This document shows, piece after piece, positions 9,863-18,905 of a DNA stretch of 64,000 nt. This DNA is from Saprospiraceae bacterium (GTDB taxonomy: Bacteria > Bacteroidota > Bacteroidia > Chitinophagales > Saprospiraceae), in NCBI GenBank assembly GCA_022448955.1, contig JAKVCU010000001.1, forward strand, positions 57,243 through 121,242, given 5' to 3'. The notes under the pieces are model-generated. The model saw only the letters and a program-made list of their open reading frames with translations. It had not been told where the DNA came from and did not search any database. Each line of letters opens with the position of its first letter. Within the stretch, counting starts at the first letter, position 1. The position numbers and the translations under genes were made by a program.

Positions 9863-10347
9863 ATAAAGAATTCCAAGTTGCCATAAGGGCAATAACCATA
9901 GCTGCTATCATTCTACAAGTCTTATTTGTTGGTTTGGCTATTGTTTGGCCAATGATTGCCCCTGAACAAAATACTTTCTGGAATAGCCTTTTAGTAGGAT
10001 TGAACTTATTTCTACTTTGGCTAGTAGTCACGAGTACATTAAGAAGTATCAACCGTATTGTACCTGGTGTAAATGGTGGTTTATTATTGATGTCAGGTTT
10101 GGGTATCGGTGTACTGAGTTTAATGTTGCAATATGGTATTTTTTATATGCTGAAGATGACCAAAAATACAGATCTTGTTCAAGCACCTAAACAAGACGAA
10201 TTATTCTTTTTTATGGGGATTTGTTTTGTTGTGTCTTTTTTAGCCATGATCAAACTAAAGGTAAAGAGTAATTTCTGGGGAAATGTTTTAGAGGTATTAT
10301 TCATTGGTGCTCTTGCTTTCTTTTTCTTTAATTATTGGGTGAAATAA
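9859..10347 (+). CDS. four-helix membrane protein of unknown function
   Basis: A 162-residue protein with four predicted membrane helices (about residues 10-33, 42-62, 74-98 and 115-158, the last region possibly two helices). There is a short acidic loop, NTDLVQAPKQDE, before the last hydrophobic block. No catalytic motif is visible and I do not recognise a named family. The ATG overlaps the glycosyltransferase stop by 4 bases, and gmhA starts 6 bases after its own stop. Synteny suggests a part in envelope-glycan assembly, which is inference. Confidence 0.7.
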   Translation: MNKEFQVAIRAITIAAIILQVLFVGLAIVWPMIAPEQNTFWNSLLVGLNLFLLWLVVTSTLRSINRIVPGVNGGLLLMSGLGIGVLSLMLQYGIFYMLKMTKNTDLVQAPKQDELFFFMGICFVVSFLAMIKLKVKSNFWGNVLEVLFIGALAFFFFNYWVK

Positions 10348-10353
10348 CAAATC

Positions 10354-10932
10354 ATGCATACGACAATTCAAAGCGTTATTGCGGATAGTATTGCTACCAA
10401 ACAGCAATTATTAGCAGATGAATCCTTACTTCAAAAAATTAATGAAGTTGTTGATTTGTCAATCGCTTGTTATAAAAATGGAGGTAAAATTCTTTTCTGT
10501 GGCAACGGTGGCAGCGCTGCTGACGCACAGCACATTGCCGCTGAACTAAGCGGCCGCTTCTATTTTGATCGTCCTCCATTATTCGCGGAAGCGCTACATG
10601 TCAATACTTCTTATTTGACGGCAGTCGGAAACGATTATGGTTATGATGAAGTATTTGCACGTATGGTTCGTGCTATGGGTAAAGAAGGCGATCTCTTCTT
10701 TGGTCTTTCTACTTCAGGCAATTCTCCTAATGTTATGAAAGCAGCGAAAGATGCTAAAGCTTTGGGCATGACCGTAGTTGGAATGACTGGTGAAAAAGGA
10801 GGAAAGCTGAGGGAAGTAGCAGATGTTTTACTCAATATGCCTTCCAATGATACGCCTAGAATACAAGAATGTCATCTACTTATCGGTCATTTGCTTTGTC
10901 AAATTATTGAAGCGGAATTATTTCCGAAATAA
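10354..10932 (+). CDS. gmhA: D-sedoheptulose-7-phosphate isomerase GmhA
   Basis: SIS-domain isomerase of 192 residues, the standard GmhA length, which converts sedoheptulose 7-phosphate to D-glycero-manno-heptose 7-phosphate. Visible family motifs are FCGNGGSAADAQHIAAELSG, the phosphate-binding and active-site loop, the LFFGLSTSGNSPNV SIS signature, and the C-terminal QECHLLIGHLLCQIIE helix with the conserved glutamate and histidine. It lies in the glycan operon and is followed 79 bp later by the bisphosphatase of the same pathway. The kinase/adenylyltransferase HldE is not in the window. Confidence 0.93.
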   Translation: MHTTIQSVIADSIATKQQLLADESLLQKINEVVDLSIACYKNGGKILFCGNGGSAADAQHIAAELSGRFYFDRPPLFAEALHVNTSYLTAVGNDYGYDEVFARMVRAMGKEGDLFFGLSTSGNSPNVMKAAKDAKALGMTVVGMTGEKGGKLREVADVLLNMPSNDTPRIQECHLLIGHLLCQIIEAELFPK

Positions 10933-11011
10933 TAGAAGCAACATAAGTAGTGTAATAGGATAACTAGCGTATAATCTAGAATTGATAATTAACTATTAAC
11001 CAACAAACAAG

Positions 11012-11569
11012 ATGATCGATCAAACGTGGACTTTGTTTTTAGATCGAGATGGCGTGATTAACGAGCGCCTACCAGGAGCCTATGTTGATCGTTGGGAGGA
11101 TTTTCAATTTAGAGAACGAGTGCCTCAAAGTATCTCTTATTTCTCTTCTATTTTCTCAAAAATCATTGTGGTAACTAATCAGCAAGGGATTGGTAAAGGC
11201 TTGATGAGCACTCATGATCTCACTGCTCTTCATCATCAAATGATAGCAGAACTTTCAAACTTTGGTGCTCGAATTGATGGTATTTATTTTTGTCCAGACT
11301 TGAAAACAAAAACTCCTAATTGTCGCAAACCTGCTCCCAGTATGGCTTTAGCTGCCCAGAGAGACTTCCCATCTATAGATTTTCAAAAATCCATCATGGT
11401 AGGTGATTCTTTATCTGATATGGAGTTCGGTAATAGCCTAGGAATGAAGACCATCCTGATTGAAAGTAAATTAGACGAACTGGAGCAAATTAATCATGCT
11501 GGAGAAAAGATAGATTATCGCTTTCAGCACCTTTGGCAATTGGCAGAAGAGTTGGAAGAAGGGCTTTAG
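11012..11569 (+). CDS. gmhB: D-glycero-manno-heptose-1,7-bisphosphate 7-phosphatase (GmhB-like)
   Basis: HAD-superfamily phosphatase of 185 residues with motif I FLDRDGVINE (nucleophile D10 and acid/base D12 of the ORF), motif II VVTNQQGIGKG, the RKPAPSM lysine region and motif IV MVGDSLSDMEFG. Histidinol-phosphatase/GmhB enzymes use this layout. A bound zinc site is reduced here: only one clear cysteine pair remains (CPD and NCRKP). With gmhA beside it, the heptose pathway is the best reading; a general sugar bisphosphatase is the alternative. Its last 4 bases overlap the convergent App1-like gene. Confidence 0.87.
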   Translation: MIDQTWTLFLDRDGVINERLPGAYVDRWEDFQFRERVPQSISYFSSIFSKIIVVTNQQGIGKGLMSTHDLTALHHQMIAELSNFGARIDGIYFCPDLKTKTPNCRKPAPSMALAAQRDFPSIDFQKSIMVGDSLSDMEFGNSLGMKTILIESKLDELEQINHAGEKIDYRFQHLWQLAEELEEGL

Positions 11570-12684
11570 GATTTTCTATTTTTCTTTCTGAAAGACTTAA
11601 AGGTGTCAAAATGGAGGTAGCCTTTTTTGGAGGCATATTTTGCAGCTTGGAAATAATCCTTTACAAAATAGGCGTCAATACTAGAGGCATTCTTAATAAG
11701 CTGTGCAATGCGTTTGGCTCTACGTGGACTTTCAACATCACGGATGTAGATCGATTTTATCCTTCCGGGAAATTCTTTGGCTAGGGCCAAATAGACATCT
11801 GTATCTTTCTCCCCACTATCACCGATGAGCACAAATGGAAGCTGAGGGTAGGTGTTCATGATTTTTTTGATACTTTCCTTTTTATGCCCTTGATAATTAC
11901 GTGGCACTCTTTGCCTAGGGATGCCAAAGTCTCGCAATAAGATAGGGCCTTTCGGCAAGCCATTGATCCTTAAAAAAACAACAAGAAAATCATATAAATT
12001 CCAAGGACCATTCGAAACATAGAAGATAGGGTTTCTGGCTTCTCCATTTGCTCCTTTTTGCAAGGCATTATAAAATGCTTTGGCTTCCTTAAATACATTC
12101 CTGTTAAAGGCATTTTTTAAAAAGGTGAGGTATAACATTCTGATTTTTAGCAGGGATGTAACATCCGTCTGTAGGATCGTATCATCGATGTCAGAGATGA
12201 TACCATAATTTCCCTTTTGAGGAACAAGTATTTCAGATTCTGATTGTACTTCCAACTTTTTGAGCGGAGTATTTACTAATTTGACTTCAATGTTTCGCCA
12301 ATCTTTTTCGAGTGGAGAAAAGTGATTTTTTAGAGAAGTGCTGAGGTCGAAATAGCCTTCTTTGTCTGTTTTTATAGCAAATATTTCTTCGTTAATTTTT
12401 ATTTCCAGTTCTGCATTAGCCACTTTTGTGCTGAGGAAGCGGCGGAGGTTATTTCGGAAGTTTTTCCATTTGGAGTCTTCTCGAGTCGTCTTGATTAAAA
12501 CCTGTTTGATTACACGACCTTTAACTACTACTTTATCTGAAGTACCATACGATCGATAGTTGATGATAGTAATAGGAGTAGTATTACCAATTCGGAAAAA
12601 TCTCTTGAAATGGAATTTAAACTGATCATAGAAGCGGTCGATCGGACGTAAGGTATTTAGTACGATACGTTTCCAGGGGCGCAT
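11566..12684 (-). CDS. App1-like phosphatidate phosphatase domain protein (DUF2183)
   Basis: A 372-residue protein with an N-terminal beta-rich region (about residues 30-145) and a C-terminal DUF2183/App1 catalytic domain. The domain has the HAD-like D-x-D-x-T motif as SDIDDTI near residue 162, a conserved VSNGPWNLYDF block and GDSGEKDTDVY as the metal-binding acid motif. Yeast App1 dephosphorylates phosphatidate; bacterial members are widespread and mostly uncharacterised, so the lipid substrate is assumed from the family. There is no signal peptide. It is convergent with gmhB and its start region faces a terminator for the gene upstream. Confidence 0.85.
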   Translation of the reverse strand: MRPWKRIVLNTLRPIDRFYDQFKFHFKRFFRIGNTTPITIINYRSYGTSDKVVVKGRVIKQVLIKTTREDSKWKNFRNNLRRFLSTKVANAELEIKINEEIFAIKTDKEGYFDLSTSLKNHFSPLEKDWRNIEVKLVNTPLKKLEVQSESEILVPQKGNYGIISDIDDTILQTDVTSLLKIRMLYLTFLKNAFNRNVFKEAKAFYNALQKGANGEARNPIFYVSNGPWNLYDFLVVFLRINGLPKGPILLRDFGIPRQRVPRNYQGHKKESIKKIMNTYPQLPFVLIGDSGEKDTDVYLALAKEFPGRIKSIYIRDVESPRRAKRIAQLIKNASSIDAYFVKDYFQAAKYASKKGYLHFDTFKSFRKKNRKS

Positions 12685-12725
12685 TTCTTTTTTTGCGAAA
12701 ATAGGAAAAAATGAAGGTCCACCAA

Positions 12726-12765
12726 AAAATAAAAGCCTGTTCCCCGGTCGAGGAAACAGGCTTTT
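12726..12765 (-). terminator. intrinsic terminator of the TfoX-N gene
   Basis: On the minus strand the arm at 12752-12765 (AAAAGCCTGTTTCC) pairs with 12731-12743 (GGAACAGGCTTTT) around a short loop and is followed by a run of U residues (12725-12730). The stem starts inside the stop codon of the TfoX-N gene. Confidence 0.85.
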
Positions 12766-13141
12766 AGACTAGTAGCTTTATTTGTTTGATGAGTAATCGC
12801 TTTTTGGCGGATTGGTAAGCTCGTTCTGCCCAGCTTTTTAATATAGATTTATTGGCGATAATATCTTCTGGTACTTCAAAAAAAATAGTATCGTCAAAGG
12901 TGTCGCTATCTTCTCCAAAGTGAGTTCTTGGAGGGCTCACTTGGCCACATTCAGGGTCGGCTTGCAATAAGAACTTTCCACCTCTTATTGTACCAAAATG
13001 ATATCCATTTCTATAGAAATCGATACCCCCAAAGATTTTCTTAAACCTAAAGTTTTCAACATCTGACAATTGATCGAGGATATAATTTAAGAAATTACCT
13101 CCCGCGTTTCGTCCTTTGTCTTTGTTTTCTGTATTTCTCAT
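12764..13141 (-). CDS. TfoX/Sxy N-terminal domain protein
   Basis: A 125-residue protein matching the TfoX N-terminal domain: FKKIFGGIDFYRNGYHFGTI, then GKFLLQAD, then a C-terminal helix with SWAERAYQSAKKRL. In gammaproteobacteria TfoX/Sxy proteins activate competence genes, but stand-alone TfoX-N proteins in Bacteroidota have no shown role. A 12-residue charged N-terminal tail precedes the domain. It is a single-gene unit with its own terminator. Confidence 0.78.
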   Translation of the reverse strand: MRNTENKDKGRNAGGNFLNYILDQLSDVENFRFKKIFGGIDFYRNGYHFGTIRGGKFLLQADPECGQVSPPRTHFGEDSDTFDDTIFFEVPEDIIANKSILKSWAERAYQSAKKRLLIKQIKLLV

Positions 13142-13485
13142 AATCTCATAAATAGTGGGTGATTAAATCAATGAGGATACTAGATATTTAGGTTCTATTA
13201 TAAAACATTATTTGACGTACTAGAGTTGAATTTTTAATCTAGAAAACAGTGAGGTTCCTCCTTAGAAATAAAGCATTTGTAGTAAAGTACTACGAACTGG
13301 CCATTGTAAATAAAAACTGGCCATGAATAGCAGAAGAATGTATACATTTGCATGTATCATAGAATTTGGCAGGCAGGTTCTAGCCTAACTACTTATACGA
13401 GCATGTTAATTGGGAGCAATGAGTTGGATTGTGAAAAAAGCTTATATTAGCAGAAGGCAAGATCAAACCATTGGCCCCATTAAGC
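13142..13485 (+). promoter_or_regulatory. upstream region of the WD40 gene: palindrome, direct repeat, -7 box
   Basis: This 340 bp gene-free stretch holds an inverted repeat GTAGTA-aag-TACTAC (13279-13293), the direct repeat AACTGGCCAT twice, 20 bases apart (13295-13304 and 13315-13324), and TACATTTG (13343-13350), which matches the Bacteroidota -7 consensus TAnnTTTG. No clear -33 TTTG lies at the usual spacing. From 13435 the reading frame of the WD40 protein is already open before any good start codon. Regulatory roles are inference. Confidence 0.4.
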
Positions 13486-16401
13486 ATGAAGTTTGAATTT
13501 ATACACGATACGATTGCAAATGTTGTAAGTAAGAAAGCATCTGCTGACTCCAAAATAAGGAAGCAGCTTAGAAGCATGGTAGAAAGAGCTCACCAAAGGT
13601 ATCTGGATAAAGGAATATTACTCACCAAGGATGATTTAGAAGAGATTCGACCTTTCCAAAATCAAATTGATTTTTCTGAAGCAGAGACTAAATTCATTAA
13701 AAAAAGTAGGCAAGTCCTTTCGCGAAAGCGTAGAAGAAATCAATTCTTAATAGCTGCTTTTATTACGGCACTGATCATTGCTCTTCTATTGGTTTTACGA
13801 GCCCAAAGAAAGGCAGTCGCATCTGAACAAACTGCCTTAGCGGCAAATGAAGGACTGCATACTGCAAATGCCAACCTAGATCAAAAAATAAAAGAACTAA
13901 ATCAAACAAATACTTCATTGTCTGAAGCTCGAGCTAATTTGTTGGCGAGAGAAGATAGCCTTAGGATAGCTGTTGATTTAGCAAAAAAGAATGAACGAAC
14001 AGCCTTAAAAGCTAAGAATGAAGCATTGTTCCAAAAGTCTAGAGCATTAAAAGGCGAAAATATTGCCGAGGCAAGAAGGATTGCAAGTTTGGCACAACTG
14101 ATTGGCCGAGAGGGAAAGCTAAATGATGCCTTGAAGATGTGCGTAGTTGCAGCTCAAAAAACACCTACTATTCAACCAGAAGTGTACCAAGCCTTGCAAG
14201 GTGTTTGGTTGGAAGATGAAGAGCAAAAAGTACCTATCCTTGATGAAAAGAACAGCTTTAAAATTCCTTATACCTACAGAGTTGCTTTATCTCCAACAGG
14301 CGATACCTTAGCCGTTTCACTATTTGGTAATATTACACAATTGCGATCTAAAGAAGGTAAAGTACTTCGTAACTTCCCTGAAATGACTTCGCTGATTGAT
14401 GAGCCTATTTTTTCTCCGAATGGACAATTCTTATTTGCTAAATCTTTAGAAGGCAATTGCTATTTATGGTCATTTAAAGAAAATCGCTTATTGGTAGACA
14501 TCCCAGCTGTTCAAGGTGCTCTACATAGACAAGCATTTTTTACTGCGGATAGTAAAAAACTAGCTTTGACTAAGGGCGCAGATATATTGCTTTATGATGT
14601 AGAGGAAGGGAAGTTAATAACTTCTTTGAATGCCAATTCTTCGGATATTATCCTAATATCTTTTTCACCTGATGGAAAACGTTTGCTTAGTTCAGATAAC
14701 CAAGGAGGGTGGATGTTATGGGATGTTGAAAAGCAAGAATTAATTAAGCATGAAAAGATGCCAAGTGAAAGTGCAATTAGAGCACTGAGGTTTTCACCAG
14801 ATGGCCAAACTTTTACCTTAGCAGCGAATAAAATGATTTATCAATATTCCTCTGAGGGAGATGATATAAATGAAAATTGGACAGATTACTCCAATGTAGA
14901 TGATATCCAATACTCTAAAGACGGCAAACATCTAGCTGTTCTACTTGATTATGGCGCTATCTTATTATTTTCTTCCGATTTAAAAGATAAGAGAAAGATT
15001 TCCAAGTTTATTTCTACAGAAGAAATACTATTTTCTGAAAATGGAGATTATTTGTGGGTAAATGGGTATAAAGGTACTTTTAAAATTAATCTAAAAGGAG
15101 ATGAAATTTTTGCTGTGCCACAGAAGCCTTTTCTTGGCTATAATTTAATTTCGCCACAAGAAAACTATGTTTTATCCATAGATGAAAAAGGGGAGTATAG
15201 TTTTTGGGAACCTAAGCCTTCTCCAGTCCAAAAAATGCTTGCTGAAAATAAGACGAGCAATGAGCTTACCTTATATAGCCCGACCTTTGGAGTAGATGAA
15301 AGGCAGCTTTTTTTTAATACTGGTGGTCAATTATATTTTTGGGAAGAGGGCAAAGGTTGGAAGGATAGTTTTTATCCAAAGGATACCTATAATTCAGTGA
15401 CTTCTTATCATAAGGAGAATAATAGCATTTTGACTGCTGCTGATAGTACATTGATTTGGATGGAGGTAGATGGAAGTGTGAAGCACAAGTTCTTTCACCC
15501 TTGTTTTGTAGTTAATGCTCAATTTAATCCTAGTTATAAAAAAATTGTTTCTACTTGTGATAGCGTTATCTATATTTGGAATACCAGTGGTAAACTTTTA
15601 GAAACGATTTCTTCTCCAGAACATATCCTTGGAACCGATATTTTAGAAAATGACTATTTGCTTACGCAAACTGAAAACGGCAAGGTGTTTTTAAGGGATG
15701 AAAAGGGCAATCTTATCAATAATTGGACGGTAGAAAATGAAGATAGCTTATTGTTGTATGTTCCACCAACGCTCGATTATTTTTTGATAGTAGAGCAAGA
15801 AAAAACGTTAAGTATATGCAATCTAAGAGGGCAGGTTACAAAACAAATTGATATAAAGGGGCAGGGGTATATTGCAATTAAGTTTTCAGAGGATGGACGA
15901 TACTTTTTGATCCATGACATCAATAGTACAATCAGTTTTTGGAATAAAAATGGAAATAACCTCTGGACAAAAACGATTGAAGGAAAAGATGTTTTTTATA
16001 CAAAGATATTTAAAGAGAAGAGTCAACTTTTAGTAACTTTTAGTGATGGTGTAATTCATATTTTGGATTTAAAAGGTAGGTTGCTACAAGAATGGGTAGG
16101 GCATAAAAATGCTTTATATGATTTTGTATACTCAAAAGATGGCTCTAAAGTGCTCACCTGTTCTAGTGATAAAGTAGCTAAGCTTTGGACTAAAGATGGG
16201 CAGCTTTTAGCTGATTTTGTGGGTCATAAAAATAGAGTTCATCATGTTTTATTTTCGCCTGATGAAAAATGGGTACTTACGACTTCAGCAGACGGTTCTG
16301 CTATTAAATGGCCAATGCCATCTACTTATATAGAATGGATTGAAAATTTGAAATTACCTCCTTTTACAAAAGAGGAAAAAAGATTCTTTGGAATAGATTG
16401 A
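13486..16401 (+). CDS. WD40-repeat membrane protein, N-terminally truncated STAND-type relative
   Basis: A 971-residue protein. Residues 1-75 (KFEFIHDTIANVVSKKAS and KGILLTKDDLEEIRPF) match the segment that follows the NTPase in nSTAND-WD40 proteins of Bacteroidota. A cluster of basic residues and one membrane helix come next (about 85-105), then a coiled coil (110-190), a helical repeat (GENIAEARRIASLAQ), and about 14 WD40-like blades to the end (FSPDGKRLLSSDNQGGWMLWD type). The NTPase and any effector domain are missing. ATG 13486 is chosen; TTG 13471 is possible, and the frame is open back to a TGA at 13432. It may be a truncated gene or a stand-alone membrane-bound propeller. Confidence 0.7.
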   Translation: MKFEFIHDTIANVVSKKASADSKIRKQLRSMVERAHQRYLDKGILLTKDDLEEIRPFQNQIDFSEAETKFIKKSRQVLSRKRRRNQFLIAAFITALIIALLLVLRAQRKAVASEQTALAANEGLHTANANLDQKIKELNQTNTSLSEARANLLAREDSLRIAVDLAKKNERTALKAKNEALFQKSRALKGENIAEARRIASLAQLIGREGKLNDALKMCVVAAQKTPTIQPEVYQALQGVWLEDEEQKVPILDEKNSFKIPYTYRVALSPTGDTLAVSLFGNITQLRSKEGKVLRNFPEMTSLIDEPIFSPNGQFLFAKSLEGNCYLWSFKENRLLVDIPAVQGALHRQAFFTADSKKLALTKGADILLYDVEEGKLITSLNANSSDIILISFSPDGKRLLSSDNQGGWMLWDVEKQELIKHEKMPSESAIRALRFSPDGQTFTLAANKMIYQYSSEGDDINENWTDYSNVDDIQYSKDGKHLAVLLDYGAILLFSSDLKDKRKISKFISTEEILFSENGDYLWVNGYKGTFKINLKGDEIFAVPQKPFLGYNLISPQENYVLSIDEKGEYSFWEPKPSPVQKMLAENKTSNELTLYSPTFGVDERQLFFNTGGQLYFWEEGKGWKDSFYPKDTYNSVTSYHKENNSILTAADSTLIWMEVDGSVKHKFFHPCFVVNAQFNPSYKKIVSTCDSVIYIWNTSGKLLETISSPEHILGTDILENDYLLTQTENGKVFLRDEKGNLINNWTVENEDSLLLYVPPTLDYFLIVEQEKTLSICNLRGQVTKQIDIKGQGYIAIKFSEDGRYFLIHDINSTISFWNKNGNNLWTKTIEGKDVFYTKIFKEKSQLLVTFSDGVIHILDLKGRLLQEWVGHKNALYDFVYSKDGSKVLTCSSDKVAKLWTKDGQLLADFVGHKNRVHHVLFSPDEKWVLTTSADGSAIKWPMPSTYIEWIENLKLPPFTKEEKRFFGID

Positions 16402-16417
16402 TCACTTAATTGATCAA
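16398..16417. terminator. short inverted repeat after the WD40 gene
   Basis: TTGATCA (16398-16404) and TGATCAA (16411-16417) form a 7 bp stem with a 6-base loop over the stop codon. No U-run follows, so termination is uncertain. Confidence 0.3.
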
Positions 16418-16526
16418 ATAAACGCTTTACTACTCAAAAAACCTGCATGATCATGAAGGGGACTTTTGAGGATTAAAGTTTTGCTATCTTGTTGAAGAAA
16501 TATTATTAAACCACAAACTCAAAAAA

Positions 16527-16913
16527 ATGAAAACCTTACCATTTCTTGTATTGACTTTTTTATTCTGTTGTCCATTTTTAATATCTGCTCAGTCTATTGT
16601 AGGCTCATGGAGTTGGGACGCAACCACTCCTGATGGAAAAGCAGCAAAGAATATGCTTACCTTCCAAAAGGATGGTGTTTATAAAGTGGATCTTGGTATG
16701 AATGGCTCCTACGAAATCGAAGGAAGTTATACCTTAGAAAACGATCAGATCACCATCGTTGATACTTCAGAAGGACCTTGTAAAGGCGTAAAAGGCGTCT
16801 ATAATATGAAAATAGAGGACAATCAAATTGTTACCACTTTAGTATCTGATGATTGTCTTCCAAGAAAAGGGAATGACCCAGATACTCCGATGATCATGAC
16901 AAGGGTACAGTAA
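16527..16913 (+). CDS. secreted lipocalin-like protein
   Basis: A 128-residue protein with a signal peptide of about 21 residues (hydrophobic core, cleavage after ISAQ). A small beta-barrel-like sequence of the lipocalin-like type follows: IVGSWSWDATTPDGKAAKN, YEIEGSYTLENDQITIVD, IEDNQIVTTLVSDDC. The two cysteines of the mature part (GPCKG and DDCLP) may form a disulfide. Ligand and role are unknown. It stands alone between the WD40 gene and the sigma-factor gene. Confidence 0.65.
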   Translation: MKTLPFLVLTFLFCCPFLISAQSIVGSWSWDATTPDGKAAKNMLTFQKDGVYKVDLGMNGSYEIEGSYTLENDQITIVDTSEGPCKGVKGVYNMKIEDNQIVTTLVSDDCLPRKGNDPDTPMIMTRVQ

Positions 16914-17074
16914 TTTGTTATTATGTGGCTATGTGAGGGCGTTATTTGCGAAAACATATCCTAATTATTCCCTCCTAAAGTCATTTTATTACAAGGCTCT
17001 TTCTAACTTTTTTATAATGCCAAATAGAAGTTTTCTTTAAAAAGAAACTATATTTTCAGAATCTTTTATTTTCT

Positions 17075-17082
17075 TAGATTTG
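17075..17082 (+). promoter_or_regulatory. -7 promoter box before the ECF sigma gene
   Basis: TAGATTTG matches the Bacteroidota -7 consensus TAnnTTTG and lies 18 bases before the sigma ATG at 17100. The -33 region is weak (TTTC near 17054). Confidence 0.45.
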
Positions 17083-17099
17083 AGATTTTGCGATATACT

Positions 17100-17648
17100 A
17101 TGCGTGATACGAATGAATCTAAGTTGAGTCCTAGCCAATTTGAACAAGTGTTTCGTTCAAATTACAGACTGTTGTTTCATTATGGTTATCAAATTAGTAA
17201 TGATCGAGAACTAACCAAAGACGTGATTCAGATCTTATTTTTAGAGTTTTGGGATAAGAGAGATCGATTAGTTGGCGTGGAAAACTGGGAAGCTTATCTC
17301 AGAAGATCTATGCACCGAAAAATGATTGAGGTATTAAAAAAAGAAGCTCGTCAATACAAAAATCAAGTGAATACAGAAGCTGAATTCCAACCTTCCTATG
17401 AAGCCATCCTCATTAAAGTCCAATCAGAAGAAAAAGCTAAAGAAAGATTAGAAAACGCTATTAAAGATTTACCAGAAGCACAAAGAGAAGCGATTGATCT
17501 ACGATTTAAAGAGGGCTTGAGCTATGATGAAATGGCTGCTCTAACGGGCAAAACAAAGCAAACGATTTACAATCAAATATTCTCAGCTATTCAAAAGCTG
17601 AAAGATACGCTTACCTTCATTCTATTCTATTTCTTCGAAAACTTTTAG
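17100..17648 (+). CDS. ECF RNA polymerase sigma-70 factor
   Basis: A 182-residue ECF sigma factor of the Bacteroidota FecI-like type. Region 2 covers about residues 12-75 (FRSNYRLLFHYGYQIS, then DVIQILFLEFWDKRD). Region 4 covers about 118-170 (IKDLPEAQREAIDLRFKEGLSYDEMAALTG, then TIYNQIFSAIQKLK), a clear helix-turn-helix. ATG 17100 is preferred over the upstream TTG. The C-terminal tail ends in FILFYFFENF. The FecR-type anti-sigma factor gene follows 158 bp later, and a SusC with an N-terminal STN domain comes next, the three-part surface-signalling arrangement. It probably controls the polysaccharide locus downstream. Confidence 0.92.
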   Translation: MRDTNESKLSPSQFEQVFRSNYRLLFHYGYQISNDRELTKDVIQILFLEFWDKRDRLVGVENWEAYLRRSMHRKMIEVLKKEARQYKNQVNTEAEFQPSYEAILIKVQSEEKAKERLENAIKDLPEAQREAIDLRFKEGLSYDEMAALTGKTKQTIYNQIFSAIQKLKDTLTFILFYFFENF

Positions 17649-17806
17649 TTTAGTACAAAGGGTGTTTGGAAACTTTTTTCAAAAAAAAAGTAAAAAAATT
17701 TCCCTTTTGATAGTAAATGCCAAATTTTCTTCCCTCTTCTATTTAGAAAGAATGTTTTTCATTGGCTATTCTAGCCTTGAAATAACTTTCTTCTAAATAG
17801 GAAATT

Positions 17807-18787
17807 ATGAAGAGAAAAAAGATTACAGTCGAATCTTTAGCAGCAGATGAGCGCTTTCAGAATGATTGCCTTCGCCCCAATGCAGATAACATTCAAATTT
17901 GGGAGAAATGGCAAAAAGAATATCCAGATTCAGAAGAGATATTGGCAAAAGCACAGGAACTGGTTTTGCATTTGCATAGTACGATCGCTGATGGAGAAGT
18001 GGATAATGAATGGCAGAAATTAGCCGCTTCAATAAATCAGAAGAAAGGTCACTCACAGCAAAAAGTGGTTTACCTAAATTATCTTCGATACGCTGCAGCT
18101 GTCCTCGTCCTTCTTGTGTTAGGAGTTGGCCTCAAAGTATTCCTGACACCAGCGCCATCAATGAATATTGTTCAAACTGACTTAGGAGCAATGGATTCCA
18201 TTATTCTGAGTGATCAAACCAAAGTTGTATTAAATGCTAACTCTAGTGTTAAATTCAGTGAAAACTGGGAAAGGGATGAAATAAGAGAAGTATGGTTAAA
18301 AGGGCAAGCTTGGTTTGATGTCAGGCACAATCCTGATCAACCATTTATTGTGCATACCTCGAAAGGAGATATTAGGGTGTTAGGGACCGTCTTCAATGCC
18401 TCGCAGAGAGCCGATCATTTTGATGTGGTATTAGAAGAAGGACATATTCGCGTAGAGTTAGAGGATAATCAAGCGATCAATGTTGAACCAGGTGAACAGG
18501 TCCTCATAAATGGTCGCATTATTACCAAGCAAAAAGCTAATCTAAAGGCACTTACTGCTTGGAGGCATGGAAAACTTGTCTTTAAAAATAGCAGTGTTCA
18601 GCAAATTATTCATCGATTACAAGATGAATATGGCTGGGATATAAGCGTGCAAAATGAGGCACTCTTAGAAAGAAAGGTAAATGCTATTGTACCAAGCACT
18701 AAGCCAGCACTCTTACTGAAAGCATTAGAGGAACTCTACGAATTTGATATTCAAGAGATTCAGAATGACGTCTATCTCATTCGATAA
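17807..18787 (+). CDS. FecR-family anti-sigma factor
   Basis: A 326-residue membrane-bound anti-sigma factor. The N-terminal cytoplasmic part of about 85 residues should bind the sigma factor, one helix follows (about residues 93-112, AAAVLVLLVLGVGLKVFL), then the periplasmic FecR domain (about 118-220; DLGAMDSIILSDQTKVVLNANS, then AWFDVRHNPDQPFIVHTSKG, then VLGTVFNASQ) and a C-terminal DUF4974 domain (about 240-326, LVFKNSSVQQIIHRLQDEYGW). It should relay substrate sensing by the SusC STN domain to the ECF sigma factor. Position between the two supports this. Confidence 0.92.
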   Translation: MKRKKITVESLAADERFQNDCLRPNADNIQIWEKWQKEYPDSEEILAKAQELVLHLHSTIADGEVDNEWQKLAASINQKKGHSQQKVVYLNYLRYAAAVLVLLVLGVGLKVFLTPAPSMNIVQTDLGAMDSIILSDQTKVVLNANSSVKFSENWERDEIREVWLKGQAWFDVRHNPDQPFIVHTSKGDIRVLGTVFNASQRADHFDVVLEEGHIRVELEDNQAINVEPGEQVLINGRIITKQKANLKALTAWRHGKLVFKNSSVQQIIHRLQDEYGWDISVQNEALLERKVNAIVPSTKPALLLKALEELYEFDIQEIQNDVYLIR

Positions 18788-18905
18788 AATTATTTGAAAA
18801 AGCCTTCGCTTCTACTAAGGTTGAAGTGAAACTAGAATAGACAGTGATGAGGATAAAGAATATTGATCCTGTCTATCGTATTGCTACTTCATACCTAAAC
18901 CACTA

